Origin: Bifidobacterium phasiani
GTDB taxonomy: Bacteria > Actinomycetota > Actinomycetes > Actinomycetales > Bifidobacteriaceae
NCBI RefSeq assembly: GCF_019331775.1
Contig: NZ_JAHBBD010000012.1
Location: 17,210-81,209, forward strand
Length of the DNA stretch: 64,000 nucleotides
Direction of reading: 5' to 3'
Shown: in pieces, positions 1 to 11,225 of the stretch
Position numbering within the stretch: position 1 is the stretch's first letter
How the letters are laid out: each line of letters starts with the position of its first letter
The notes under the pieces: generated by a model
Told to the model about the DNA's origin: nothing
Database searches by the model: none
What the model saw: only the letters and a program-made list of their open reading frames with translations
Translations under genes and position numbers: made by a program

Positions 1-2109
<2,109 letters not shown>

Positions 2110-2147
2110 CGGTGAGGTCCGGGGCGAGCCCCGGAGCTCCCTGAACG

Positions 2148-2184
2148 AGCGCGGCATCCGCATCTGCGGGCGCCGCGCTTTTTT
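2148..2184 (+). terminator. Rho-independent terminator of rpoC
   Basis: GCGCGGC (2149-2155) pairs with GCCGCGC (2172-2178), with an inner CCGCA/TGCGG stem, and six T follow. A smaller hairpin (TCCGGGG/CCCCGGA, 2118-2135) lies between the stop codon and this terminator. Confidence 0.93.
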
Positions 2185-2351
2185 GTCGCGTCGCCGGAGG
2201 GCCGTCCGGTCTTGGCACGCCGGGTTTGCCGTGCCGGTCCTGCTGTACCGATCTTGCTGTGTCGGCCTCGCCTTCCGGTCCCGCCGTTCGGTCCCGCCGT
2301 CCGGCGGGGGTGCCCCGACGTCGGGGGTTGCCGGGCCGTCGGCGTCCTGTG

Positions 2352-2357
2352 TAGGAT
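2352..2357 (+). promoter_or_regulatory. -10 box of a leaderless transcript (TAGGAT)
   Basis: TAGGAT lies 7 nt before the ATG at 2365, so transcription should start at or next to the start codon. No Shine-Dalgarno sequence precedes that ATG. The same TANNNT-to-start spacing recurs before 21066, 31476 and 41742. Confidence 0.6.
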
Positions 2358-2364
2358 GACGCGC

Positions 2365-2880
2365 ATGACAGAACAGGATGCGATGCCGCACGCCGAGCCG
2401 CGCGAATGGCGCAGCCTGCCCGAACGGGTCAGGCGCGTCTGGCTGCTGCGTTCCGTGGTGGCGGACCTGACGACGATCGCGGTGTGCGCGGCGTTGGCGG
2501 CGGTGTTCGTCGCCGTGGACTGGTGGGGCTTCTGGCAGGGCCTGGTGCTCGGCGTGATCGCCGGGTTCGCGGCCGTCGAGCTGGCGACGCAGCCGCTGCA
2601 GACGCGCTACGAGTACGCGTTCCAGCGTTTCTCCATCGGGCGGCGCGACCTGCGGATACGCAAGGGGTGGATGTTCCGCAAGTCGGTCACCGTGCCGTTC
2701 AACCGCGTGCAGCACGTCGACACCAAGCAGGGGCCGTTGCTGCGCCGGTTCGGCCTGATGGCGGTCAGCGTGCACACCGCGGTCGGCGAGCACGACATCG
2801 AGGCGCTGGACCAGGACGAGGCCATGCGGGTGGTCGATCTGATCACCGCGCGCGTGCTCACCGCGAACGAGGACGTGTGA
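2365..2880 (+). CDS. Bacterial PH-domain (bPH2, YdbS-like) membrane protein
   Basis: A 171-residue protein with two hydrophobic segments (about 31-50 and 56-74) followed by a YdbS-like PH domain (about 80-160) that contains the family-typical stretch GWMFRKSVTVPFNRVQHVDT. Proteins of this kind usually occur as a pair of one short and one long membrane protein; their biochemical role is poorly known, with some family members linked to tolerance of membrane-active peptides. The ATG at 2365 was chosen because a -10 box sits 7 nt upstream; an in-frame ATG at 2356 lies inside that box region. The stop overlaps the next start by one base (TGATG), so the two genes are translationally coupled. Confidence 0.85.
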   Translation: MTEQDAMPHAEPREWRSLPERVRRVWLLRSVVADLTTIAVCAALAAVFVAVDWWGFWQGLVLGVIAGFAAVELATQPLQTRYEYAFQRFSIGRRDLRIRKGWMFRKSVTVPFNRVQHVDTKQGPLLRRFGLMAVSVHTAVGEHDIEALDQDEAMRVVDLITARVLTANEDV

Positions 2881-5084
2881 TGGGCGGCGGATGGCGGCGC
2901 ATGCATCCGGTCGCGCTGGTCAAGGCGCTGATCGAATCCGCGAAGGCCGCGGTGACCCTGACGCTCACCATGCTGGCGATCGCGATACCGAACCGCGACG
3001 ACTGGCGGGTCACGACCGCCGTCTGGATCGGCGTGGCCGGCGTGGTGGCCTGGATGCTGGTCTCGCCCGTCGTGGTGTGGCTGACACGCGCCTATATGCT
3101 GGACGACCACGGCATCACCCTGCGTTCCGGGGTGCTCAACCGCAGGCGCGTGACCATCGCCTACGACCGCATCCATGCGGTGTCGAGCAGCGCGCCGATC
3201 TACATGCGGCCGTTCGACGTGGTGATGCTGACCGTCACCGCCGCCGGCTCCGAGTCCTCCATGGTGCTGACGGCCGTGCCCGTGTCGCTGCAGATGGAGC
3301 TGGAGGCCCGGCGGCAGCGGGTCGGTGCGGCGGTGGCCGGCGTGGCGGGCGTCGGCGGAACGGGCTTCGGCACGGTGGCCGGCGGCGCGGCGGCGGTTGA
3401 CGGTGCGGTGGCAGGCGGAGTGTCGTCTGGTGGCGAGTCGGTCGGTGGAGCGTTGTCCGGCGGTGAGGCGGCCGGCGACGTGATGAGCGGCGCGGCGGCT
3501 GACGGCGTAGCGGCGGCTGATGGCGCGGTGACTGGCGGCGCGGCGGGTGGCGATGAGGCGGCCGGTGGAGCGTTATCCGGCGGCGGGGCGGTTGGCGGTA
3601 AAGCGGCTGACGGTGCGCCAGGCGGTGAGATGGTGCCGGGAGTCGCGGCATCGGGTGCCGCGGCGCCGGGAATCGGGCTGCCGGGTGCCGTGGCGTCGGG
3701 CGTTGCGGTGCCGGGCTTGCGAGTGCCAGACGTCGGCACAGCGGCCGTCCAAACGTCGGGCGTCGGCGCAACGGGCGTCGCGTCGGCCCATCGTGGGACG
3801 GCGGATGAGGCGGTGCCGGGCGTCGCATCGACCGACCGTGAGGCGGCGGCTGCCGAGATGTCGGGTGACGGCTCGGCGTCCGCCGGGCAGGCGTCCAGCG
3901 GTCCTGCAATCGGCGTGTCGGCGTCCGTCACATCGGCGGACGCCATGCCGACGGCTGCTACGCCGGCGACGTCGGCGGCCGGCGAGCGGGGCGTCGGCGG
4001 GCTATCGGGAGCCGGGGCCGCCGATGCCGCGGCAGGCCGGCCGATCGACGGCGTGCTGGTGTTCCGCGCCTCGGTGAAGGACATCATGCTGTTCGCCGCC
4101 ACCGATCTGGGGATGTTCGCGGCGGTGTTCGTCGTGCTCGGCGTTGTCGAGCAGGCGCGGGACATCGTCCCTCGGGGGCTTGTCGACTCCGTCGAGCGTT
4201 CGGTGGTGCAGGCGGTGACCGCGAGCGTGGCCGTGCTGGTCGGCGTGGTGCTCGCGGTGGTGCTGGTCATGTTCGTCGTCAGCGCCGTCAGCGCGCTGCT
4301 GCGCTTCTACGGGTTCGAGGTCTGGCGCCGGGGCGGCGACCTGATCGTCGTCCGTGGCGCGCTCACCCGCCGTGTGACCACGATCGCCGTCGATCGCATC
4401 CAGACCGTGACGATCCGTCGGTCACTGGTTCGCCGCCTGTTCCGGCTGGGGTCGGTGCGCCTTGGACTGGGCGCCTCCACGGTGGCGGACGGCGAGGACG
4501 CCGACATGAACGGCGCCGACATCCTGCCGGTGATCTCCGACGCCCGCGTGGTCGATGCGCTGCGGCGGATGCTGCCGGAATGGGATATCCGGGCGCACCA
4601 GGTGCGCCGTACCGGTCGTGGGCTGCTGCGGTACTACGTGCTGATGCCGGTGCTTGTCGGCGTGGCGATGGTCGTGGCGGTCGTCATCGGGACCGTGGCG
4701 GCGGGCGGCGGCGCGCTGCTGTGGTGGACGCTGGCGCCGGTGGCGGTGTCCGGCTTCTGGACGCTGTGCCGATGGCTGAAGTACCGTTCGGAAGGGTACG
4801 CTGCGGTCGGCGCGCGCCGCATCATGGTGACCGGGGCCAGCGTGCTGTCGCTGTTCACCGTGTTCACCGACCGGTCACGGGTGCAGTCGGTGGAGCGCTC
4901 GACGACGATATGGCGCGAGGCCCGCGGCGTGTACGGCATACGGATGCCGCTGTTCGTCACCAACAGCGTCGATGAGCTGCGGTTCACCGCGCTGCGCGGC
5001 GTCGAGGCCGATGCGCTGGAGTCCTGGGCCGACCCCGGCGGCATGTCGGACGCCGGACGGTCCGACGGACTGGCCGGCCGGTAA
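2880..5084 (+). CDS. Multi-PH-domain (YdbT-like) membrane protein with large Ala/Gly-rich insert
   Basis: A 734-residue partner of the preceding PH-domain protein. Residues 1-70 hold two membrane segments and about 75-140 the first bPH2 domain (YDRIHAVSSSAPIYMRPF). Residues ~148-390 are a low-complexity Ala/Gly/Val/Ser region without predicted fold. Hydrophobic segments and a second bPH2 (GALTRRVTTIAVDRIQTVTI, about 476-535) follow, then two more membrane segments and a third bPH2 (about 633-700, RSRVQSVERSTTIW). YdbT relatives have the same three-fold arrangement at roughly 450-500 residues, so the insert explains the extra length. It lies between domains and keeps the reading frame open. 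The ATG at 2880 is set by its one-base overlap with the upstream stop. Confidence 0.85.
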   Translation: MGGGWRRMHPVALVKALIESAKAAVTLTLTMLAIAIPNRDDWRVTTAVWIGVAGVVAWMLVSPVVVWLTRAYMLDDHGITLRSGVLNRRRVTIAYDRIHAVSSSAPIYMRPFDVVMLTVTAAGSESSMVLTAVPVSLQMELEARRQRVGAAVAGVAGVGGTGFGTVAGGAAAVDGAVAGGVSSGGESVGGALSGGEAAGDVMSGAAADGVAAADGAVTGGAAGGDEAAGGALSGGGAVGGKAADGAPGGEMVPGVAASGAAAPGIGLPGAVASGVAVPGLRVPDVGTAAVQTSGVGATGVASAHRGTADEAVPGVASTDREAAAAEMSGDGSASAGQASSGPAIGVSASVTSADAMPTAATPATSAAGERGVGGLSGAGAADAAAGRPIDGVLVFRASVKDIMLFAATDLGMFAAVFVVLGVVEQARDIVPRGLVDSVERSVVQAVTASVAVLVGVVLAVVLVMFVVSAVSALLRFYGFEVWRRGGDLIVVRGALTRRVTTIAVDRIQTVTIRRSLVRRLFRLGSVRLGLGASTVADGEDADMNGADILPVISDARVVDALRRMLPEWDIRAHQVRRTGRGLLRYYVLMPVLVGVAMVVAVVIGTVAAGGGALLWWTLAPVAVSGFWTLCRWLKYRSEGYAAVGARRIMVTGASVLSLFTVFTDRSRVQSVERSTTIWREARGVYGIRMPLFVTNSVDELRFTALRGVEADALESWADPGGMSDAGRSDGLAGR
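3320..4045 (+). repeat. Degenerate Ala/Gly-rich coding repeats inside the YdbT-like gene
   Basis: The stretch is built from imperfect short units such as GGA(L/V)SGGEA and (V/A)ASG(A/V), all in frame. Codons are more mixed (GGT, GGA, GCG, GTG) than in the flanking domains. It looks like an expanded inter-domain linker rather than a folded domain. Confidence 0.7.
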
Positions 5085-5380
5085 GCCGGCTCGTCGGGCG
5101 GTTTGTCGGGCGGTTCGACGGATTGGCCGGCCGCTAGACCGGTCGACGGGCGGGCCAATGGGTGGACCGTCGGGCGGGCTGACGGCCTGGCGGGGATTGG
5201 ACGACGGGTGTGTCATCTGGTGGAGGGCGCATGGGCCGACGGGGATTGTCCGGCGGATGGCACGCGGACTGACGGGCCGGCGCCGAACCGGCGCCCGGTC
5301 CGATGCCGCCGATCGTCGGGTCGATCATTGAACCGGCCGGTCGCCGTGCCCGGCGTCGGGTGTCGCGATGCTGCCGTGCG
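5085..5380. other. Convergent intergenic region, no gene seen
   Basis: The 296 bases lie between two genes that end toward each other. They contain GC-rich, partly repeated text (cggacgg/gggcggg variants, a GGCGCC-centred dyad near 5270-5295) but no T-rich terminator and no ORF with coding character. Confidence 0.5.
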
Positions 5381-8029
5381 CTACGGCGGTGCTGGCCGTC
5401 GGGATGCCATGCGGTGTCGGGTTGCCGCATGGTGCCGGGGCGAAGCACGCCGACGGGCCGTAACGGAAGCGGCACGGCACGCGTCGGCGCGGTGACCGGG
5501 CAAGCGGTATCCGCGCGGCGACAGTCGGACGCGCCATCGTTGCGTCCGGGGCATGGCGGCGAGGACGGATGCGGTGAGCCTGTGCACCTGGCTCCAGTAT
5601 GCGCGTGCCTGCGCGTCGCCGATGTCATCGTCGGAGAACGCCGCACGGTCGGCCTCGCGTCCCATACTTTCCACAAGGACGCGCGATTTGTCCGGCAGCC
5701 GCAGCGCGTCGGCGATGGCACGTGCCTGGTCGCGGCGCGGACCGGCGATGACGATGCCGCATGACATGGCGAACAGCGTCAATGCCCGCCAGCCCTGGAC
5801 GAGGCGTCGCCGTGGCGTGCCGTGTCGGCTGAGCCATCGCCAGTGCAGGGCCTTGCCCGCCAGCATCGCCCCGCCGGCAAGCATCGTCATCCAGAGCGGG
5901 CTGCCGATCAGCGCGATCATGCCCGCCACCCGACCGATGGCCGCCCAGGGAAAGGACGGTGCGCGGCGTTCGGCGTCCTCGCCGCCGACGGCGGCATCGG
6001 CGCGGGGGACGGTCGTGTCATGCAGCGGGTCCTGCAGCGGAGCGGGCGGCTGCCGGACCAACATCCGCGGATCCGGCGGCGTGAGATCGGTGGTGTCGTC
6101 CGGGATCTTGGACTCGCTCGGCGTCGGATAGAACGCCACCCATCCCAGACCCTGCAGATTGATTTCGACCCAGGCCGCGATGTCGTTGCCGGTGTACCGC
6201 ACCGTCGCCGGCCCGGCCGACGGTCCGGTCGCCGATCCGGTCCCCTGGCCCGCGGCATCGTCATGCGTGCCGTCGCCTCGCATGCCGTCGCTGTATGCGC
6301 GGTCGCTACGCGCGTCGTCTCGGTGCGAGTCATCGCTGCTTGTGCCGCCGCTGCGCTCGCCATTGCCGCGTATGCCGCCGTCGCGTATGGTCTTCGGGAC
6401 GAATCCGAGCACCACGCGGCTGTCGAGCCCCAGTTCACGGGCCATCAGCGCCATTGCGGACGCGTACTGCTCGCTGTCGCCCACCATGGCCGTGTCTCCG
6501 GACAGCAGCTGGTCCACACGATGGCTGCCGTGCCCGGGTGGCGACGGATAGTCGCCGCCCAGGCCATGCGAGAACCATCCCAGGTCGCGGAGCGCCGCCT
6601 CCAGCGCAAGCGCCGCCGCGCCGCCGCCCCGGATTCCTCCCGCGATGGCGGACGCCAGGTCGCCGACCGAGTCGGGGATGTCGGGCGGCACGGCGGACGT
6701 CGCCTGCGCGGTCGCCCGTTCGATGCGGGTGACCGATGGCGCGGCGGCGATGGTTCCCGTCTCCGTGTAGGTCGTTCCCGCCTCGACGCCGTCGTCGAGC
6801 ATGCCGGCGTCCACGGTGCTGTCGTACCGGAAGTGCGCCGTGTCGTCGTCATGCTCGAAGCGGACGTCGGTGGCCGCGCCGGCCAGCGGCAGCCACCGGT
6901 TGCCCAGCGACCGGTGCATCGTGAGCGTGGCGGTGAATCCGGTTCTGGATATGGCGCCGTGTGCGGCGCCGTCCCCGGACTCGCCGTCCCGCCCGGCGTG
7001 GCGACGTCGCTCGATCCGGGATCCGGCGGCGCGGTACCGTGCCCGGTCGGTGCCTTCGTCGGTGGATACGTTCCAGACGTTGCCGTCGAATTCGTCCATC
7101 ACCGCCATGCGCAGCGGCGTGCCGGACGGCAGCCCGGTGGCCGTCACGACGACGTCGTCGCGATGGCGCATGAGATGGGAGCGCATGACGCTCAACGGGC
7201 TGGTCATGTCCTGCAGAACGGACGGCGGCTCGTAGACGTCGCGCAGCACGAGCCGGTCGCGCTGCGCGACGGCGCAGCCGGGGAACGCCACGCATGCCGC
7301 GATCGCGGCGACCAGCGTGGCGCCCATCCACCGCCGGGGATGCCAGTCGCCGCGACGCCATGCGATCCATGCCACCGCGACCAGCGTGGCGCCAACGCCC
7401 GCCGCGGGGCGGAGGTACCCGGCCTTGGTGCCGAACAAGGCGGCGACGGAGAATCCGAGGGCGGCCGGTATCAACGCGATCGAGGCGCATCCGGTCTCGG
7501 GCATGACGGCGAACATGCTGCCAAGCGCGGCGATCCACAGCGACAGCGTCCAGACGGCCATCAGCGCGTCGTCGGCGGCGCCGAGCGGCGGCGGCATCGC
7601 GATCAGCAGCTTGAACGAGCCGAGTATGGCGTCCCATCCTCGGGTCAGGGTATCGACGGTGGGGATCAGACGCATGACGGTGGTGTCGTCGCAGACGACG
7701 ACGGGCCCGACCACGAACTGCGCAAGGATAAGCGCGAGCATCTGGATCCAACGGTTCCGCACCGGAGCCGTGCCGACCCACGCCACGAACAGTCCGCTTG
7801 CCGAGGCGGGCAGCGCGGCGGACAGCCATGGGCCGATCGATCCGTAGACATCGATCAGGTTGGCGGTGGCGCACAGGGACAGTGCGCCGACCGTTCCCAG
7901 GCCCGCGACGATGGCGGGCGTGGTTGCCTCGCCCGGTCCCTGAGCCGTGGGCGTAGGTGCGTTGCCCGGTTCCTGAGTCGTGGGTGTGGGCGGGGCGGAA
8001 CGGCCGTGCCGTGTGAACGTGCCGGTCAT
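5381..8029 (-). CDS. TgpA-like membrane protein with degenerate transglutaminase domain
   Basis: Last gene of the kinase operon, 882 residues. Several membrane segments fill about residues 35-285, then an extracytoplasmic region with a transglutaminase-like core (about 455-640), a disordered linker, another hydrophobic segment (about 715-750) and a cytoplasmic tail. This is the order of TgpA/DUF3488 proteins. The core keeps the scaffold of the fold, but the three catalytic positions are changed: GDSEQYASA has Ser519 where Cys is expected, AAWVEI has Ala619 where His is expected, and FYPTP has Tyr634 where Asp is expected. A thiol transglutaminase/protease activity is therefore unlikely; binding or scaffolding is inferred. 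The ATG at 8029 overlaps the DUF58 stop (ATGA), so translation is coupled. The long in-frame extension upstream of it lies over the DUF58 gene and was rejected. Confidence 0.85.
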   Translation of the reverse strand: MTGTFTRHGRSAPPTPTTQEPGNAPTPTAQGPGEATTPAIVAGLGTVGALSLCATANLIDVYGSIGPWLSAALPASASGLFVAWVGTAPVRNRWIQMLALILAQFVVGPVVVCDDTTVMRLIPTVDTLTRGWDAILGSFKLLIAMPPPLGAADDALMAVWTLSLWIAALGSMFAVMPETGCASIALIPAALGFSVAALFGTKAGYLRPAAGVGATLVAVAWIAWRRGDWHPRRWMGATLVAAIAACVAFPGCAVAQRDRLVLRDVYEPPSVLQDMTSPLSVMRSHLMRHRDDVVVTATGLPSGTPLRMAVMDEFDGNVWNVSTDEGTDRARYRAAGSRIERRRHAGRDGESGDGAAHGAISRTGFTATLTMHRSLGNRWLPLAGAATDVRFEHDDDTAHFRYDSTVDAGMLDDGVEAGTTYTETGTIAAAPSVTRIERATAQATSAVPPDIPDSVGDLASAIAGGIRGGGAAALALEAALRDLGWFSHGLGGDYPSPPGHGSHRVDQLLSGDTAMVGDSEQYASAMALMARELGLDSRVVLGFVPKTIRDGGIRGNGERSGGTSSDDSHRDDARSDRAYSDGMRGDGTHDDAAGQGTGSATGPSAGPATVRYTGNDIAAWVEINLQGLGWVAFYPTPSESKIPDDTTDLTPPDPRMLVRQPPAPLQDPLHDTTVPRADAAVGGEDAERRAPSFPWAAIGRVAGMIALIGSPLWMTMLAGGAMLAGKALHWRWLSRHGTPRRRLVQGWRALTLFAMSCGIVIAGPRRDQARAIADALRLPDKSRVLVESMGREADRAAFSDDDIGDAQARAYWSQVHRLTASVLAAMPRTQRWRVRLSPRGYRLPGHRADACRAASVTARRRASPRHHAATRHRMASRRPAPP

Positions 8030-9285
8030 GGCGCCGTCTCCGTGATGATCGGCAGCTGCGCCAGCATGCCGATGGTGATGAGCGTGTACCGGGGGAGCCT
8101 GCGCACGTCGGGCGAGGCGCCGTCGGCCACGCGTATGACCGTCTGCATCGATGGCGGCGCCGCAAGGACCGGCCGGTCGGATGGCGGCGCCGCAAGAGCT
8201 GACCGGCCGGATGGTGTCCGCGTTCCGCTCCGCACGTTCGCCAGCGAACCGATCACGTGGTAGCGGCATCGCGACTCGTCCACGACGCCATGCGCCGTCG
8301 GGGCGTCGACGTCTGGAACCGTCGCAAGTCCGCTGCACCAGTCCAGGAAGTCCGTCGCGGACCGTGGCGTCAGGGATGCGCCGCCCGCGGATGCGGACAA
8401 CGGCATCCCCCACCTCAGGCAGTGCACGCCGATCGAGGCGACCACGCAGACCGCCAGCTCGAACTCCCGCATGTTCCGGTAATGGTCGGGGTTGGTATCG
8501 AGATCGATGGCGACGGACATCCGCTGTGCGGCCTCGTACTGCCGGACCATGAGGGTTCGTGCCCGGGCCGAGGCCAGCCAGTGCACCCGGCGGACGTCGT
8601 CTCCGGGCCGATAGGCGCGCAGCCCATGCATGTCGAAGTCGTCGTCGACGATTCTGCGATGGGCGCAGCCTTCGGGATCACGCCCGGTACCGGCCCGCGC
8701 CATGCCGTCCAACGGCACGATCTCGGGGTGCACATATGCGACCATGCCGTCCGCTGCATGCCGTTCGTGGCGTATCAGACCGAAGGGGTCGCCGCGGCAC
8801 ACCGTCAATGGCCCCACGGGCACTTCGGCCCTGCGCGTCGCCGCGATCGTGATGCGCTGTTCCGTGGACCGGCCCGATGGCAATCGGGCGATGTCGAGCC
8901 GCCGTCGCGTCGCGCCGATGGGCAGATCGATGCGAAGCGACGGAATCGCGGCCGTTCCCGTGTTGGTCACGGTCACGGATACGGTGATGGTGCCGCCGAC
9001 GGTCGCCCGCAATGGATTCGCCGTCAGCTCGGCCCGGCACCCGGTGGACCCGTGCGCCTGCGCCACGCCGCATGCCAGCAGCGTCATAAGCGTCAGTGTG
9101 ACGGCCAGCAGTTCGGCCCAGCCGGTGAACGCATACGCGGCGGCGCATGCGGCCGAGACGGCGGCGGCGCCGCGGCCCATCGGCGTCATCGCGGCGATGG
9201 CTCGCCGTGCGGTCCGACCGATGCGGTGCAGAACGCGACGCGGCGTGTCTGGTGCCGGTGGAATCGTGCGGGTGGTCGTGGTCAT
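8026..9285 (-). CDS. DUF58 domain protein
   Basis: A 419-residue protein with one or two membrane segments near the N-terminus (about 38-75), an Ig-like/beta region, then the DUF58 core with the signature RPGDDVRRVHWLASAR (around residues 220-240) and a following VWA-like stretch. DUF58 proteins are normally encoded next to MoxR ATPases and transglutaminase-like proteins, exactly as here, and are thought to work with the ATPase in assembling or maturing envelope complexes. Start and stop both overlap the neighbours by four bases (ATGA), giving tight coupling. The C-terminal part contains a small repeat (LAAPPS twice). Confidence 0.88.
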   Translation of the reverse strand: MTTTTRTIPPAPDTPRRVLHRIGRTARRAIAAMTPMGRGAAAVSAACAAAYAFTGWAELLAVTLTLMTLLACGVAQAHGSTGCRAELTANPLRATVGGTITVSVTVTNTGTAAIPSLRIDLPIGATRRRLDIARLPSGRSTEQRITIAATRRAEVPVGPLTVCRGDPFGLIRHERHAADGMVAYVHPEIVPLDGMARAGTGRDPEGCAHRRIVDDDFDMHGLRAYRPGDDVRRVHWLASARARTLMVRQYEAAQRMSVAIDLDTNPDHYRNMREFELAVCVVASIGVHCLRWGMPLSASAGGASLTPRSATDFLDWCSGLATVPDVDAPTAHGVVDESRCRYHVIGSLANVRSGTRTPSGRSALAAPPSDRPVLAAPPSMQTVIRVADGASPDVRRLPRYTLITIGMLAQLPIITETAP

Positions 9286-11225
9286 GGCGTGTCCTTGTCG
9301 TGATGTTCCGGGTGGTGTGCGCCAAAGTCCGGCACGGGCAGTGCTTCGAGGATGTGCTCGACGATCGCCGCTCCCGACCAGCCGGCGTACGATGCCTCCG
9401 GCGTGGGCATGACGCGGTGCGCGAGCACGGGGACGGCAAGGTCGCCGACATCCGACGGCACTACGTAGCTTCGGCCGTCGGAGGCGGCCCATACGCGGGC
9501 GCACCGCGCCAGCGCCAATGCGCCGCGCATGGACGAGCCGGATGCCGCATGCTCGTCATGTCGCGTGGATTCCACGATGGTCATGATGTATTCCAGGATC
9601 TGGTCGTCGATATGTACACCGCATAACGAGGAACGCAGACGGCGCACGTCGTCGCCGGACATCAGCGGATGGACGGTGTCGGAACGGCCGGAATCCATGC
9701 GTCTGAGGATGTCCACGCCCCGTTCGTGGGCGGGGTGGCCCACCGCGGTGCGGATGAGGAAGCGGTCCACCTGGGCCTCCGGCAGCCGGTAGGTGCCGAG
9801 CTGGTCCAGCGGGTTCTGCGTGGCGACGACCAGGAACGGGTCGGGAACGCCGTGGGCCACGCCGTCGGCGGTGACCTCGTGCTCCTCCATGACCTCGAGC
9901 AGCGCTGACTGCGTCTTCGGTGACGCGCGGTTGATCTCGTCGGCGAGCACGACCGAGGCGAAGACCGGGCCCCGGCGGAAGGCGAACCGCCCCGTTTCCT
10001 GGTCGTAGACCATCGCTCCGGTGATGTCGCTTGGCAACAGGTCCGGAGTGAACTGGATACGGCGGCACGTCACCTGGAGCGAATCGGCCATCGCCGTGGC
10101 CAGTTTCGTCTTGCCGGTGCCAGGCACGTCCTCGAGCAGGATGTGCCCGCCGGCGAACAGCGCCGTGAGGCACAGACGAATCGGCGTCGGCTTGCCGATG
10201 ATCACCCCTGCGATGTTCTCCTGCATCAGGGCGAACATCCGCTGGAAGCGTACGATGTCGGACGTCGTCGCACCGACCGGCCCCGTCCCGTTCCCGAGAC
10301 GTCGGCGACCGTCGTCCGTCGGACGCATGCCGTCCGATGCGACTCCGCCATCCCTCCGGTCGGCCGTCTCTTCGATGTTCCGATGGCGGAACGACAGCAC
10401 GGTGTCATCGGCGTCGGTTCCGTTGTGGTCACTTTCGTTGTGGTCACTTTCGCCGTGGTCGCCTTCGCTGTGTCGGCCTTTGTCGTGGTCGCTGGCGTTG
10501 CGGCCGGTTTTGCTGTCGTTGGTTTCGTTGTCGTTGGTCTTGTCGTCGGTTTCGTGTCCGCTGGCGCCGCTATCGCTTTCACGATTGCCGTTGCTGACGT
10601 CGGCCGCGCCGCCGCGGTTCCTGATACCGTTGATCTGATTGCCGCCGACGACTGCGTTGTCGCGATTCTCGGCGCTGTCGATCCGGTCGTTGCCGTCGTG
10701 GTCGTGGCGGTCGTTGCCGCTGCCGATGGCCGCATCGCCGTTGTCGGTGGCTGTGCCGCCGGTTCTGCTCCCGTTGATGTCGGTCCTGTTCTTGTCGTCG
10801 ATTCCGCTCCTGTCGTCCTCGATTCCGGTTCTGTCGTCGTCGGCGCGATTGCCGTGGGATACGGCTGCGGCCATACCGGTTGCCTCCGCGCGGCTCTCAT
10901 CCGTCCCGTTCTCGGCATCGGGTGTGTACGTGCGGGACACGGTCGAGGCGTCGGCGTCGCCGCGGGAAGAGGCGGCTGAGGGAGCGGCGGAATGCGACGC
11001 GGACGCAGAGGTGCCGTTCCGAGCGCCAATCGCGGTGATGATGGTGTCGTCGTTTTCCGGGCCGCTCGGATTGAAGACCGGCGCCGGCGGAGAAACGGAC
11101 ATGGACACGGTCGGGACTTTCGATGCCGGGCGTGCCGTTCCGGCATTCCATCGCGTGTACCGCAAGGGACGCATCCGCGGCGTGCGTCTGCGGGTGCGGT
11201 TACGGATTCGTGTGCCGATGACCAT
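9282..11225 (-). CDS. MoxR-family AAA+ ATPase with long low-complexity N-terminal region
   Basis: A 647-residue protein. The C-terminal ~330 residues are a MoxR/AAA_3 ATPase: Walker A DVPGTGKTK near residue 365, Walker B LADEINRASPKTQSALLE near 428, and the MoxR lid domain at the end. The first ~310 residues are unlike usual MoxR proteins (about 320-350 residues in total). They are Asp/Asn/Gly/Ser/His-rich and partly made of 12-base repeats coding for S-D-H-N/E units (10380-10560). Start at 11225 is supported by AGGAAAGG 8 nt upstream and overlaps the end of the FN3 gene by 26 bases. The ATPase presumably remodels a DUF58-containing complex; the acidic tail may bind partners or the kinase, which is inference. 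Confidence 0.87.
   Translation of the reverse strand: MVIGTRIRNRTRRRTPRMRPLRYTRWNAGTARPASKVPTVSMSVSPPAPVFNPSGPENDDTIITAIGARNGTSASASHSAAPSAASSRGDADASTVSRTYTPDAENGTDESRAEATGMAAAVSHGNRADDDRTGIEDDRSGIDDKNRTDINGSRTGGTATDNGDAAIGSGNDRHDHDGNDRIDSAENRDNAVVGGNQINGIRNRGGAADVSNGNRESDSGASGHETDDKTNDNETNDSKTGRNASDHDKGRHSEGDHGESDHNESDHNGTDADDTVLSFRHRNIEETADRRDGGVASDGMRPTDDGRRRLGNGTGPVGATTSDIVRFQRMFALMQENIAGVIIGKPTPIRLCLTALFAGGHILLEDVPGTGKTKLATAMADSLQVTCRRIQFTPDLLPSDITGAMVYDQETGRFAFRRGPVFASVVLADEINRASPKTQSALLEVMEEHEVTADGVAHGVPDPFLVVATQNPLDQLGTYRLPEAQVDRFLIRTAVGHPAHERGVDILRRMDSGRSDTVHPLMSGDDVRRLRSSLCGVHIDDQILEYIMTIVESTRHDEHAASGSSMRGALALARCARVWAASDGRSYVVPSDVGDLAVPVLAHRVMPTPEASYAGWSGAAIVEHILEALPVPDFGAHHPEHHDKDTP

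Noticed and set aside
10380..10560. Short regular repeats suggesting a CRISPR array
   Set aside because: The 12-base units are in frame with the MoxR gene and have no spacers.
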